From the NCBI GenBank assembly GCA_003511825.1, contig DOIU01000068.1:1-13361 (forward strand): a stretch of DNA of 13,361 bases, given 5' to 3'. The notes beneath the pieces are model-generated. The model did not search any database. It saw nothing but the letters and a program-made list of their open reading frames with translations, and was not told where the DNA came from. Source of the DNA: Gammaproteobacteria bacterium (GTDB lineage: Bacteria; Pseudomonadota; Gammaproteobacteria; Granulosicoccales; Granulosicoccaceae). Shown here piece after piece: positions 6,827 through 12,526 of this stretch. Each line of letters begins with the position of its first letter. Position 1 is the stretch's first letter. The translations under genes and the position numbers were made by a program.

Positions 6827-6843
6827 GCTACCATTATTGTGCA
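6827..6843. promoter_or_regulatory. Secondary NtrC-like site upstream of ntrB
   Basis: GCTACCATTATTGTGCA has a perfect GTGCA half and a degenerate other half (only ACC matches the TGCACC half). Its centre is 31 bp from the strong site at 6858-6874, about three helical turns. This resembles the spacing of the paired sites at the E. coli glnA enhancer. It is weak on its own; the spacing is the main support. Confidence 0.4.
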
Positions 6844-6870
6844 CGTAAAAGTACGAATGCACAATAATGG
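6831..6870. repeat. 13-bp perfect inverted repeat with inner hairpin, 3' of the DUF4124 gene
   Basis: CCATTATTGTGCA (6831-6843) pairs perfectly with TGCACAATAATGG (6858-6870). Inside, CGTA-AAAG-TACG can add four more pairs after a 2-base bulge. The arms contain the GTGCA/TGCAC elements of the NtrC sites, so one palindrome presents two operator half-sites. As RNA it would be a strong hairpin just after the DUF4124 stop and could end or protect that transcript, although no T-run follows on the minus strand. Confidence 0.7.
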
Positions 6871-6874
6871 TGCA
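6858..6874. promoter_or_regulatory. NtrC-binding site upstream of ntrBC
   Basis: TGCACAATAATGGTGCA has both 5-base arms of the NtrC consensus (TGCAC-N7-GTGCA) intact. It sits about 155 bp upstream of ntrB ATG 6703, and NtrC is encoded in that operon, so autoregulation is the natural reading. Confidence 0.7.
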
Positions 6875-6892
6875 TTTGTGGCTAAACCATGC

Positions 6893-7420
6893 TCAGTTGC
6901 TGCGGCTGAAGCGCTTGAGGTGGAATTCGACGTTTTTCGCCGTGGCAACCGCTCGTCCTTCGTGGTTGATGACGGCCGCGCTGAGTTGGTGCGTGCCGCG
7001 GTCAACGTTCTCGAGTTTCACCGTGTTGGTCGCGCCGTCGCCCACAACCTGTCCATCGAGTTTAATCACCAGCCGGTCTCCTTTTTCGGCAAACAAGCGC
7101 GGGGTTAAATGGACGGAAATAACCACCGTCCCCTCGTTGCTGCGCAAGGTCTGCTGATCGGTTGGCTGCAATATTTCCACGCTGCTGTAGTGGACCTGCG
7201 GCGTGTTTTCTTTGCGTGTTTGCTTGGCCGTTTGACTGGCGGTTGTACGGGTACTCTTTGGGGTTGTGACGACGTTCAGTTCTGGCAGATCCACTTCCGT
7301 GGCGTCTTTTTGTGGGGCAATGTCCGTATAGACGGTCCGACCGTCCTCGTCGGTGGTCTTATAGATCTCTGCCGAGCTGATCATGGGGAACAGCGCGGCG
7401 AGCAATAGCAGTCGGTTCAT
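6893..7420 (-). CDS. Exported DUF4124-domain protein (175 aa)
   Basis: A signal peptide MNRLLLLAALFPMISSA is followed by EIYKTTDEDGRTVYTDIAP, the DUF4124 signature of small periplasmic proteins of unknown function. A low-complexity Thr/Gln/Lys linker (about 55-75) leads to a beta-rich domain (about 80-165) with VVISVHLTPRLFAEKGDRLV and later AAVINHEGRAVATAKNVEF, which looks immunoglobulin/FN3-like. It lies between glnA and ntrBC, a place where DUF4124 genes are common in gammaproteobacteria; this suggests a link to nitrogen metabolism but proves none. The start is ATG 7420 with GGAAA upstream on the minus strand. A terminator-like hairpin separates it from glnA. Confidence 0.88.
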   Translation of the reverse strand: MNRLLLLAALFPMISSAEIYKTTDEDGRTVYTDIAPQKDATEVDLPELNVVTTPKSTRTTASQTAKQTRKENTPQVHYSSVEILQPTDQQTLRSNEGTVVISVHLTPRLFAEKGDRLVIKLDGQVVGDGATNTVKLENVDRGTHQLSAAVINHEGRAVATAKNVEFHLKRFSRSN

Positions 7421-7497
7421 GGTGCGGTTTTCCGGTTAAATGGGGGTTACCCAGAGTCTACCGCTCCAAATAGCAGGATTCGATCCAGAAACCAGAG

Positions 7498-7518
7498 AGC
7501 CCTCGCAAAACGAGGGCT
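7498..7518 (-). terminator. Probable glnA transcription terminator
   Basis: AGCCCTCG-CAAAA-CGAGGGCT is a perfect 8-bp GC-rich stem 32 bases after the glnA stop codon. On the minus strand it is followed by a CT-rich stretch with few consecutive T. Termination may therefore be partial, allowing read-through into the DUF4124 gene. Confidence 0.6.
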
Positions 7519-7524
7519 TTCTGC

Positions 7525-7540
7525 ACGCGTCGAGACGCGT
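7525..7540 (-). terminator. Second small hairpin after glnA
   Basis: ACGCGT-CGAG-ACGCGT (each arm is itself a palindrome) gives a 6-bp stem between the glnA stop codon and the larger hairpin at 7498-7518. It may stabilise the 3' end of the mRNA. There is no T-run. Confidence 0.3.
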
Positions 7541-7550
7541 TCTGCGCGGA

Positions 7551-8960
7551 TTAGACGCTGTAGTACATGTCAAATTCCACCGGGTGGGTCGTCATGCGCA
7601 GGCGCGTGACTTCTTCCATCTTCAGCTCAATATACGCGTCGATCATGTCATCAGAGAAGACATCGCCTGCTTTGAGGAAGTCGCGGTCTTTGTCCAGCGC
7701 CTCAAGGGCTTCGTCCATGGAGAAGGCCACTTGTGGGATTTGCGCTTCTTCTTCCGGCGGCAGATCGTAAAGATCTTTGTCCATGGCGTCGCCCGGATGG
7801 ATCTTGTTTTGAATGCCGTCGAGGCCAGCCATCAGCAAGGCAGAAAAGCACAGATAAGGGTTGCTCGATGCGTCGGGAAAGCGCACTTCGATGCGGCGTG
7901 CTTTCGGGCTGGATACCCACGGAATGCGCACGGATGCCGATCGGTTGCGCGCCGAGTAGGCGAGCATCACAGGCGCTTCAAAACCCGGCACCAAACGCTT
8001 GTAGCTGTTGGTTGAAGCGTTTGTGAAGGCGTTGACGGCCTTGGCGTGCTTGATCACGCCACCGATGTAGTACAGCGCCATTTCTGACAGGCCACCGTAT
8101 TCATCACCCGAGAACAGATTCACGCCGTCTTTAGACAGCGACTGATGCACGTGCATGCCGCTGCCATTGTCACCGACGAGCGGCTTGGGCATGAAGGTGG
8201 CTGTTTTGCCATACTGATGCGCAACATTGTGGATGACGTACTTCATGATTTGCACGCCGTCAGCCCGCGTGACCAGGGTGTCAAATTTGGTGCCGATCTC
8301 GCATTGCCCGGCGGTGCCCACTTCGTGGTGATGCACCTCGGTTTCAACGCCCATCTCTTCCATCACGTTACACATCATGGCGCGCAGGTCGTGCAGCGAG
8401 TCAACCGGTGGCACGGGGAAGTACCCACCCTTAACGCCAGGGCGGTGGCCAATGTTGCCGGCGTCGTAGGACTTGCCGGTGTTCCATGCGGCTTCTTCGG
8501 AATCAATGTGGTAGTAAGCGCCACCCATATCAGAGCCCCAGCGCACATCGTCAAAGACGAAGAACTCAGGCTCCGGCCCAAAGAAGGCTGTGTCGGCGAT
8601 GCCGGTTTGCTTCAAGTACTCTTCAGCGCGTACCGCAACAGAGCGGGGGTCACGCTCATAGCCTTGCATCGTTGAGGGTTCAATAATGTTGCAGCGGATG
8701 TTCAGCGTGGCGTCTTCGGTAAAGGGGTCAATCACGGCCGTTTCAGCGTCGGGCATGAGAATCATGTCGGAGGCATTGATGCCCTTCCAGCCGGAGATCG
8801 AGGAACCGTCGAACATCTTGCCCTCTTCAAACATATCCTCGTCAACTTGCGAGATCGGCAGGGTGACATGTTGCTCCTTGCCGTGTGTGTCGGTAAAACG
8901 CAGATCGACATAGCGTATGTCATTGTCTTTAATGGATTTCAGCACGTCACTTGTGGACAT
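7551..8960 (-). CDS. glnA: Glutamine synthetase, type I (469 aa)
   Basis: This enzyme makes glutamine from glutamate, ammonia and ATP and is the entry point of ammonium assimilation; it acts as a cytoplasmic dodecamer. Visible motifs are FDGSSISGW, EVHHHEVGTAGQCEIG (metal and substrate residues), NGSGMHVHQSL, KRLVPGFEAP and RNRSASVRIP. The adenylylation loop KDLYDLPPEE carries Tyr398, equivalent to E. coli Tyr397, so GlnE-type covalent control is expected. The length is that of the GSI-beta family (468-469). The start is ATG 8960, with GGAGG ten bases upstream on the minus strand; an upstream in-frame ATG at 9005 would add 15 residues unlike the family. An NtrC-like site at 9050-9066 supports nitrogen control. 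Confidence 0.98.
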   Translation of the reverse strand: MSTSDVLKSIKDNDIRYVDLRFTDTHGKEQHVTLPISQVDEDMFEEGKMFDGSSISGWKGINASDMILMPDAETAVIDPFTEDATLNIRCNIIEPSTMQGYERDPRSVAVRAEEYLKQTGIADTAFFGPEPEFFVFDDVRWGSDMGGAYYHIDSEEAAWNTGKSYDAGNIGHRPGVKGGYFPVPPVDSLHDLRAMMCNVMEEMGVETEVHHHEVGTAGQCEIGTKFDTLVTRADGVQIMKYVIHNVAHQYGKTATFMPKPLVGDNGSGMHVHQSLSKDGVNLFSGDEYGGLSEMALYYIGGVIKHAKAVNAFTNASTNSYKRLVPGFEAPVMLAYSARNRSASVRIPWVSSPKARRIEVRFPDASSNPYLCFSALLMAGLDGIQNKIHPGDAMDKDLYDLPPEEEAQIPQVAFSMDEALEALDKDRDFLKAGDVFSDDMIDAYIELKMEEVTRLRMTTHPVEFDMYYSV

Positions 8961-9001
8961 TGTGAGTAAGCCTCCGGTTGTGTGAAACATGAGTGTTGGC
9001 C

Positions 9002-9016
9002 GCAAGCAATGTGCTC
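9002..9016 (-). promoter_or_regulatory. Possible sigma54-like promoter of glnA
   Basis: On the minus strand GAGCACATTGCTTGC aligns with TGGCACG-N4-TTGC at correct spacing. It keeps GCAC and TTGC but has A for the first G of the key GG pair. Transcription would begin near 8990, leaving about 30 bases before ATG 8960. It is weaker than the ntrB element; the distance to the NtrC-like site at 9050-9066 (about 68 bp from the start) is acceptable. Confidence 0.35.
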
Positions 9017-9049
9017 TTGGCCATGTTGTCGCGATGCCAGGGTATCGAT

Positions 9050-9066
9050 CGCACTATTTTGGTGCA
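9050..9066. promoter_or_regulatory. NtrC-binding site upstream of glnA
   Basis: CGCACTATTTTGGTGCA differs from TGCAC-N7-GTGCA at one arm base and closely resembles the known NtrC site GCACTATATTGGTGC. A second, degenerate dyad TGCC-N8-GGCA lies at 9080-9095. In the rest of the 316-base glnA-glyQ gap (9096-9210) I see no gene or clear signal. Confidence 0.65.
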
Positions 9067-9210
9067 TCCGTGGTCTGTTTGCCAGCGTATGGGCATGTGA
9101 TGCAACACGTAAATGGCTGGAAAACGCGCTATTCTATCAATGAAGCTGCGGCATGCACATGAATTCATACCGTGGTCCGTATTGGTGCCACCGACGTCTT
9201 TTCTAATAGG

Positions 9211-9255
9211 TTGCTGCGCCGAACAGGCGCGCAGGCTATAATTGCGCCTTTTTTT
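9211..9255 (+). promoter_or_regulatory. glyQS promoter region: perfect TATAAT, GC-rich discriminator, overlapping dyads
   Basis: TATAAT at 9237-9242 is a perfect -10 box. The -35 is poor: TTGCTG at 9211-9216 is 20 bases away and CTGCGC at 17. The segment between -10 and start is TGCGCC, a GC-rich discriminator typical of stringently controlled growth genes. Around it, GCGCC (9216-9220) can pair with GGCGC (9226-9230), or that GGCGC with GCGCC at 9244-9248, followed by seven T. If a transcript entered from upstream, the second pairing would act as a terminator with the first as its competitor. Confidence 0.5.
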
Positions 9256-9276
9256 GCGGAATTATTGCGGGAGTTG

Positions 9277-10215
9277 ATGACTGTGTCTTTCGAACCGACG
9301 GACGAAAAGATCACGACCTTCCAAGGCATGGTGGCGGCGCTGAAAGATTTCTGGGCGGCCCAGGGATGCGTGGTCCAGGAACCCTATGACATGGAAGTGG
9401 GCGCAGGTACGTTCCATACCTCCACATTTTTGCGTGCCATCGGCCCCGAGCCCTGGTACGCCTGCCACACACAGGCATCGCGTCGGCCAACGGATGGGCG
9501 CTATGGCGACAACCCCATGCGCAGCCAGCGGTACTACCAGTTTCAAGTGGTGATGAAGCCATCGCCGCTGGACATGCAAGACATCTATCTCGATTCCCTG
9601 CGCGCCCTGGGCATAGATCCACTGGTACACGATGTTCGCTTTGTGGAAGACAACTGGGAGTCCCCCACCTTGGGTGCTTGGGGATTGGGCTGGGAGGTTT
9701 GGTTAAACGGCATGGAGGTCACTCAGTACACCTATTTTCAGCAGTGTGGCGGTCTGAGCTGCAAGCCCGTGCTCGGTGAACTGGCCTACGGGATTGAGCG
9801 CTTGGCCATGTACGTCCAAGGTGTTGAGAGCATCTCGGACCTGCTCTGGGCAAACACGCCCAACGGTCCCGTCACCTACGGCGATATCTACCACCAGAAT
9901 GAGGTCGAGCAATCGGCTTACAACTTCGAGCATGCCAACGTCGACGAGCTGTTCCATACCTTTGATGTCAGCGAGTCTGAGGCGCATCGCTTGATTGAGT
10001 TGGGATTGCCGTTGCCGGCATACGAGCACGTCTTGCGCGGTTCGCACACCTTTAACCTGCTCGATGCGCGACACGCGATCTCCGTCACGGAGCGCCAACG
10101 CTACATCTTGCGCGTGCGCACCATGGCACGCGCCGTCGCGGAGGCGTATTACGCATCGCGCGAGAAACTGGGCTTCCCCATGCTGCGTCAGGACGCGGAG
10201 GTGGCCCATGGCTGA
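9277..10215 (+). CDS. glyQ: Glycyl-tRNA synthetase alpha subunit (312 aa)
   Basis: GlyQ carries the class II catalytic core that activates glycine with ATP; it needs GlyS for tRNA recognition in an alpha2beta2 enzyme. Diagnostic stretches are TFQGMVAALKDFWAAQGCVV, EPYDMEVGAGTFH, ASRRPTDGRYGDNP, YYQFQVVMKPSP, VRFVEDNWESPTLGAWGLGW and the C-terminal HTFNLLDARHAISVTERQRY. The length is close to E. coli GlyQ (303). The frame is open further upstream to GTG 9172, but family alignment supports ATG 9277. GGGAG lies only 3 bases before it, so GTG 9283 (9-base gap) is an alternative start. The stop overlaps glyS by 8 bases. The sequence has the GC level of the left part of the window. Confidence 0.97.
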   Translation: MTVSFEPTDEKITTFQGMVAALKDFWAAQGCVVQEPYDMEVGAGTFHTSTFLRAIGPEPWYACHTQASRRPTDGRYGDNPMRSQRYYQFQVVMKPSPLDMQDIYLDSLRALGIDPLVHDVRFVEDNWESPTLGAWGLGWEVWLNGMEVTQYTYFQQCGGLSCKPVLGELAYGIERLAMYVQGVESISDLLWANTPNGPVTYGDIYHQNEVEQSAYNFEHANVDELFHTFDVSESEAHRLIELGLPLPAYEHVLRGSHTFNLLDARHAISVTERQRYILRVRTMARAVAEAYYASREKLGFPMLRQDAEVAHG

Positions 10216-11914
10216 GCGTGAAGATCTTTTGGTCGAGATCGGTTGTGAAGAATTGCCGGCGGGTTCCGTGCTGGCGTTGGCAGAAAACCTGGGAGAACAA
10301 TTGCGCCACACGCTGGACGCAGAAGGGTTCGCGCCGGGTGATGTGCAAGTATTTGCCACGCCGCGCCGTATTGCGGCGTTGATCGCGTCCGTCCAGTCAC
10401 AACAGAATGATCGCGACATTGAACGCCGTGGTCCGGCAGTACAGGCGGCCTTCGACGACACTGGCGCGCCCAAGCCGGCGGCGCTCGGGTTTGCCAAGTC
10501 TGTCGGCGTCGCCGTTGAAGACTTGGAACGCCTCAAGACCGACAAAGGCGAATGGCTATATTACAAGCTTGTTCAGCCGGGTCAGCCGCTTGAAGCCCTG
10601 CTGCCCAATATGCTGGAGAAGATCATCGCCGCGATGCCAATGCCAAAGCGCATGCGTTGGTCGGATGTTGAGGTCGATTTCTTGCGCCCCGTCCACTGGG
10701 TGTTGGTCAAGCACGGTGCCGATACACTGTCGGGTGAGCTGATGGGGCTGCCCTTTGTCGGGCAGACGCGAGGGCACCGCTTTCATGCGCCTGACGCCTT
10801 GCCGATTTCGCACGCCACTGAGTACCAAGAGACGCTGCTGGCACAGGGCAAGGTGATTGCCGATTTCCAGCAGCGGCGCGAGCGTGTTGTTGCCGCGGTG
10901 AAAGCCGATGCCGACGTCTTCGGCGGCCGTCCGGTCATGGACGAGGACTTGATTGATGAGGTGACCGCACTGGTCGAGTGGCCCGTCGCGGTTACCGGCA
11001 CCTTTGAGGCCGAGTACCTTGACGTGCCCAAGGAAGCGCTGATTCAGACCATGCAAGAGAACCAGCGCTACTTCCCGCTGCTGTCCGATGATGGCAGCCT
11101 CATGGCGGGTTTTATTACGGTATCCAATATTGAGTCGCAGCAACCTGAGATGGTGCGCCACGGCAATGAGCGCGTCGTGCGCCCACGGCTGGCCGATGCC
11201 AAGTTCTTCTGGGAAAACGACCTGCGTATCGCCAGATCCGACCTGGGCACCTGGACCGGCGCGCTGGAAAACGTCACCTTCCAGCGGCAACTGGGCAGCC
11301 AGGGCGACCGGGTGCGCCGCATCGCCGCGCTGGCCGCCGAGATCGCGCCCCTGGTGGGGGCCGACCCGGAGGAGGCGCGGCGCGCGGCCGAGCTGTGCAA
11401 GGCCGATCTCGGCTCGGAAATGGTGTATGAATTCCCCGAGTTGCAGGGGCTGATGGGCCGCTACTACCTTGAGGCGGCGGGAGAGAGCCAGGCAGTCGCG
11501 TCGGCGGCGGAGGAGCATTACGCGCCGCTGGGGCCCTCGGACGATGTGCCCACCGCGCCAGTCTCGGTGGCCGTGGCGCTGGCTGACAAGCTCGATCTGC
11601 TCACCGGGTTCTGGGCCATCGACGAGAAGCCCACCGGCTCCAAGGATCCCTTCGCCCTTGCGCCGGGCGGCGCTGGGGGTGATCCGGCTGGTGCTGGAGA
11701 ACGGGTTGAAACTGGAATTGGTGCAGGGGCTGCTGGCCCCGATCAGGGCCAACCGGGCCGCGATGGTCGCCGTCGCGCCGGAGGGCAGCGCCGTGCCCGA
11801 CCTGTCCGACGAGCGGGTCGAGGCCGAATGCGCGCTGGTGCTGGCCGAGGACCTCCTCGCCTTCTTCCACGGCCGGCTCAAGGTCTTCCTGCGCGACCAG
11901 GGGCTGCGCCATGA
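10208..11914 (+). CDS. glyS: Glycyl-tRNA synthetase beta subunit, mosaic and frameshifted (568 aa as read)
   Basis: GlyS binds and positions tRNA-Gly for GlyQ. ATG 10208 follows GGAGG (10197-10201) by 6 bases, and the N-terminus LLVEIGCEELPAGSV is typical. Residues 1 to about 325 look gammaproteobacterial. From about residue 340 the protein is Rhodobacterales-like (VTFQRQLGSQGDRVRRI, KADLGSEMVYEFPELQGLMG, GPSDDVPTAPVSVAVALADK, DEKPTGSKDPFAL), while GC climbs from about 50-57% to about 80%. The reading frame is kept across this change. At 11657-11660 CCTTGCGCC replaces the expected CCTGCGCC: one extra T ends homology after GSKDPFAL (residue 484), and about 84 unrelated residues follow to TGA 11914. 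Homology resumes in the +1 frame (next entry). Removing one T would give a 720-residue protein ending at 12371. Confidence 0.9.
   Translation: MAEREDLLVEIGCEELPAGSVLALAENLGEQLRHTLDAEGFAPGDVQVFATPRRIAALIASVQSQQNDRDIERRGPAVQAAFDDTGAPKPAALGFAKSVGVAVEDLERLKTDKGEWLYYKLVQPGQPLEALLPNMLEKIIAAMPMPKRMRWSDVEVDFLRPVHWVLVKHGADTLSGELMGLPFVGQTRGHRFHAPDALPISHATEYQETLLAQGKVIADFQQRRERVVAAVKADADVFGGRPVMDEDLIDEVTALVEWPVAVTGTFEAEYLDVPKEALIQTMQENQRYFPLLSDDGSLMAGFITVSNIESQQPEMVRHGNERVVRPRLADAKFFWENDLRIARSDLGTWTGALENVTFQRQLGSQGDRVRRIAALAAEIAPLVGADPEEARRAAELCKADLGSEMVYEFPELQGLMGRYYLEAAGESQAVASAAEEHYAPLGPSDDVPTAPVSVAVALADKLDLLTGFWAIDEKPTGSKDPFALAPGGAGGDPAGAGERVETGIGAGAAGPDQGQPGRDGRRRAGGQRRARPVRRAGRGRMRAGAGRGPPRLLPRPAQGLPARPGAAP
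11165..11280. other. Taxonomic and compositional breakpoint inside glyS
   Basis: GC by 60-base line is 57% (11041), 50% (11101), 63% (11161), 65% (11221), then 80% (11281 and 11341). The protein changes from gamma-type to alpha-type around the conserved RPRLADAKFFWENDLR segment encoded at about 11,180-11,228. Everything after it, including the next gene, is alpha-like. A shared near-identical stretch at such a motif is where a de Bruijn-graph assembler, or a homologous crossover, would switch between genomes. Confidence 0.8.
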
Positions 11915-12371
11915 CGTGATCGACGCCTGCATCGCGCGGCCGGGCAGCGACGATCTCAACCGCCTGGTCAAGCGCGCCCGCGCGCTCCAGAAGGTGCTGG
12001 GCACCGAGGATGGCGAGAACCTGGTGCAGGGCTTCAAGCGCGCCAACAACATCCTGTCCCAGGCCGAGGCGAAGGACGGGGTGGAATACTCCTTCGGCGC
12101 CGATGCGAAATATGCCGAGGCCGAAAGCGAGAAGGCCCTCTTCGCCGCGCTGGAGGCGGCCGAGCCGCGCATCAAAACCGCGCTGGAGGCCGAGGATTTC
12201 ACGGCCGCCATGTCCGAGACGGCGGGTCTGCGCGCGCCCATCGACGCCTTCTTCGAAGAGGTGCAGGTCAACGCCGAGAACGATGTGCTGCGCCGCAACC
12301 GTCTGAACCTGCTGAGCGAGATCCGCCGGGTCTGCACCCAGGTGGCCGATCTGGCGCGGCTCGACGGCTGA
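11658..12371 (+). pseudogene. glyS: C-terminal part of glyS, +1 frame relative to its 5' part
   Basis: Read from TTG 11658 this frame gives LRRAALGVIRLVLENGLKL, the direct continuation of GSKDPFAL in the preceding frame. It runs to a normal GlyS C-terminus with the DALR-type anticodon-binding region (INAENDVLRRNRL-like sequence, here VNAENDVLRRNRLNLLSEIR). The frame is open further left (from 11469), but that part is not homologous. Composition and residue choice are Rhodobacterales-like. It is not an independent gene. The frameshift is either a sequencing/assembly indel in CCTT or a true inactivating mutation. As glyS is essential in bacteria that use this enzyme type, an error is more likely. 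Confidence 0.85.
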
Positions 12372-12403
12372 CACGACGGCCCCGTTTTCTTTGAAAGAAG
12401 ACG

Positions 12404-12428
12404 ACCGGAGTTTTTCAAAAACTCCGGT
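12404..12428 (+). terminator. Near-continuous palindrome after glyS (probable terminator)
   Basis: ACCGGAGTTTTT, one C, then AAAAACTCCGGT: 12-base arms perfectly complementary. In RNA the outer GC pairs and A-U pairs make a strong stem 33 bases after the glyS stop. No T-run follows the stem; the Ts lie inside it. Just upstream TTCTTT-G-AAAGAA (around 12387-12399) is a second small dyad. My recollection is that similar elements are frequent between genes in Rhodobacterales; I cannot test this here. Confidence 0.6.
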
Positions 12429-12475
12429 GTCCCGGCCGGACAGACGGCGCGAGCGCTTGCCGTGGCGCTTGCCCC

Positions 12476-12503
12476 TTGCGCCGGGGCGTGCGGGGTCTAT
12501 GCT
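12476..12503 (+). promoter_or_regulatory. Candidate promoter for the PPDK-like gene
   Basis: TTGCGC at 12476-12481 and TATGCT at 12498-12503 are 16 bases apart, a plausible housekeeping promoter for a high-GC alphaproteobacterium. It lies between the glyS hairpin and the GTG start at 12527, with GAGG at 12516-12519 as ribosome site. Confidence 0.4.
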
Positions 12504-12526
12504 GCCTCCCGACGCGAGGTGCCGCA

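Noticed and set aside
7440..7500. tRNA-like words on the minus strand (GGATCGAATCC, GGAGCGGTAGACTC)
   Set aside because: They occur in the wrong order for D and T arms, and no acceptor stem or anticodon arm can be formed in the space.
7440..8675. Long plus-strand open frames opposite glnA
   Set aside because: They are the antisense of a highly conserved glutamine synthetase, with no ribosome site and His/Val/Arg-rich composition typical of such shadows.
8947..9168. 73-residue minus-strand frame in the glnA-glyQ gap
   Set aside because: It overlaps the glnA leader and operator site, has no good ribosome site and no recognisable sequence; it reads as a chance frame.
9200..9276. T-box or other tRNA-sensing riboswitch before glyQS
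   Set aside because: There is no T-box motif and no specifier stem, the predicted start lies within the T-run so no leader remains, and T-boxes are not expected in gammaproteobacteria.
10556..12418. 620-residue open frame on the minus strand opposite glyS
   Set aside because: It is antisense to clear GlyS homology and arises from GC-rich codon use. Its residue makeup (Ser/Arg/Ala-rich) has no domain pattern.
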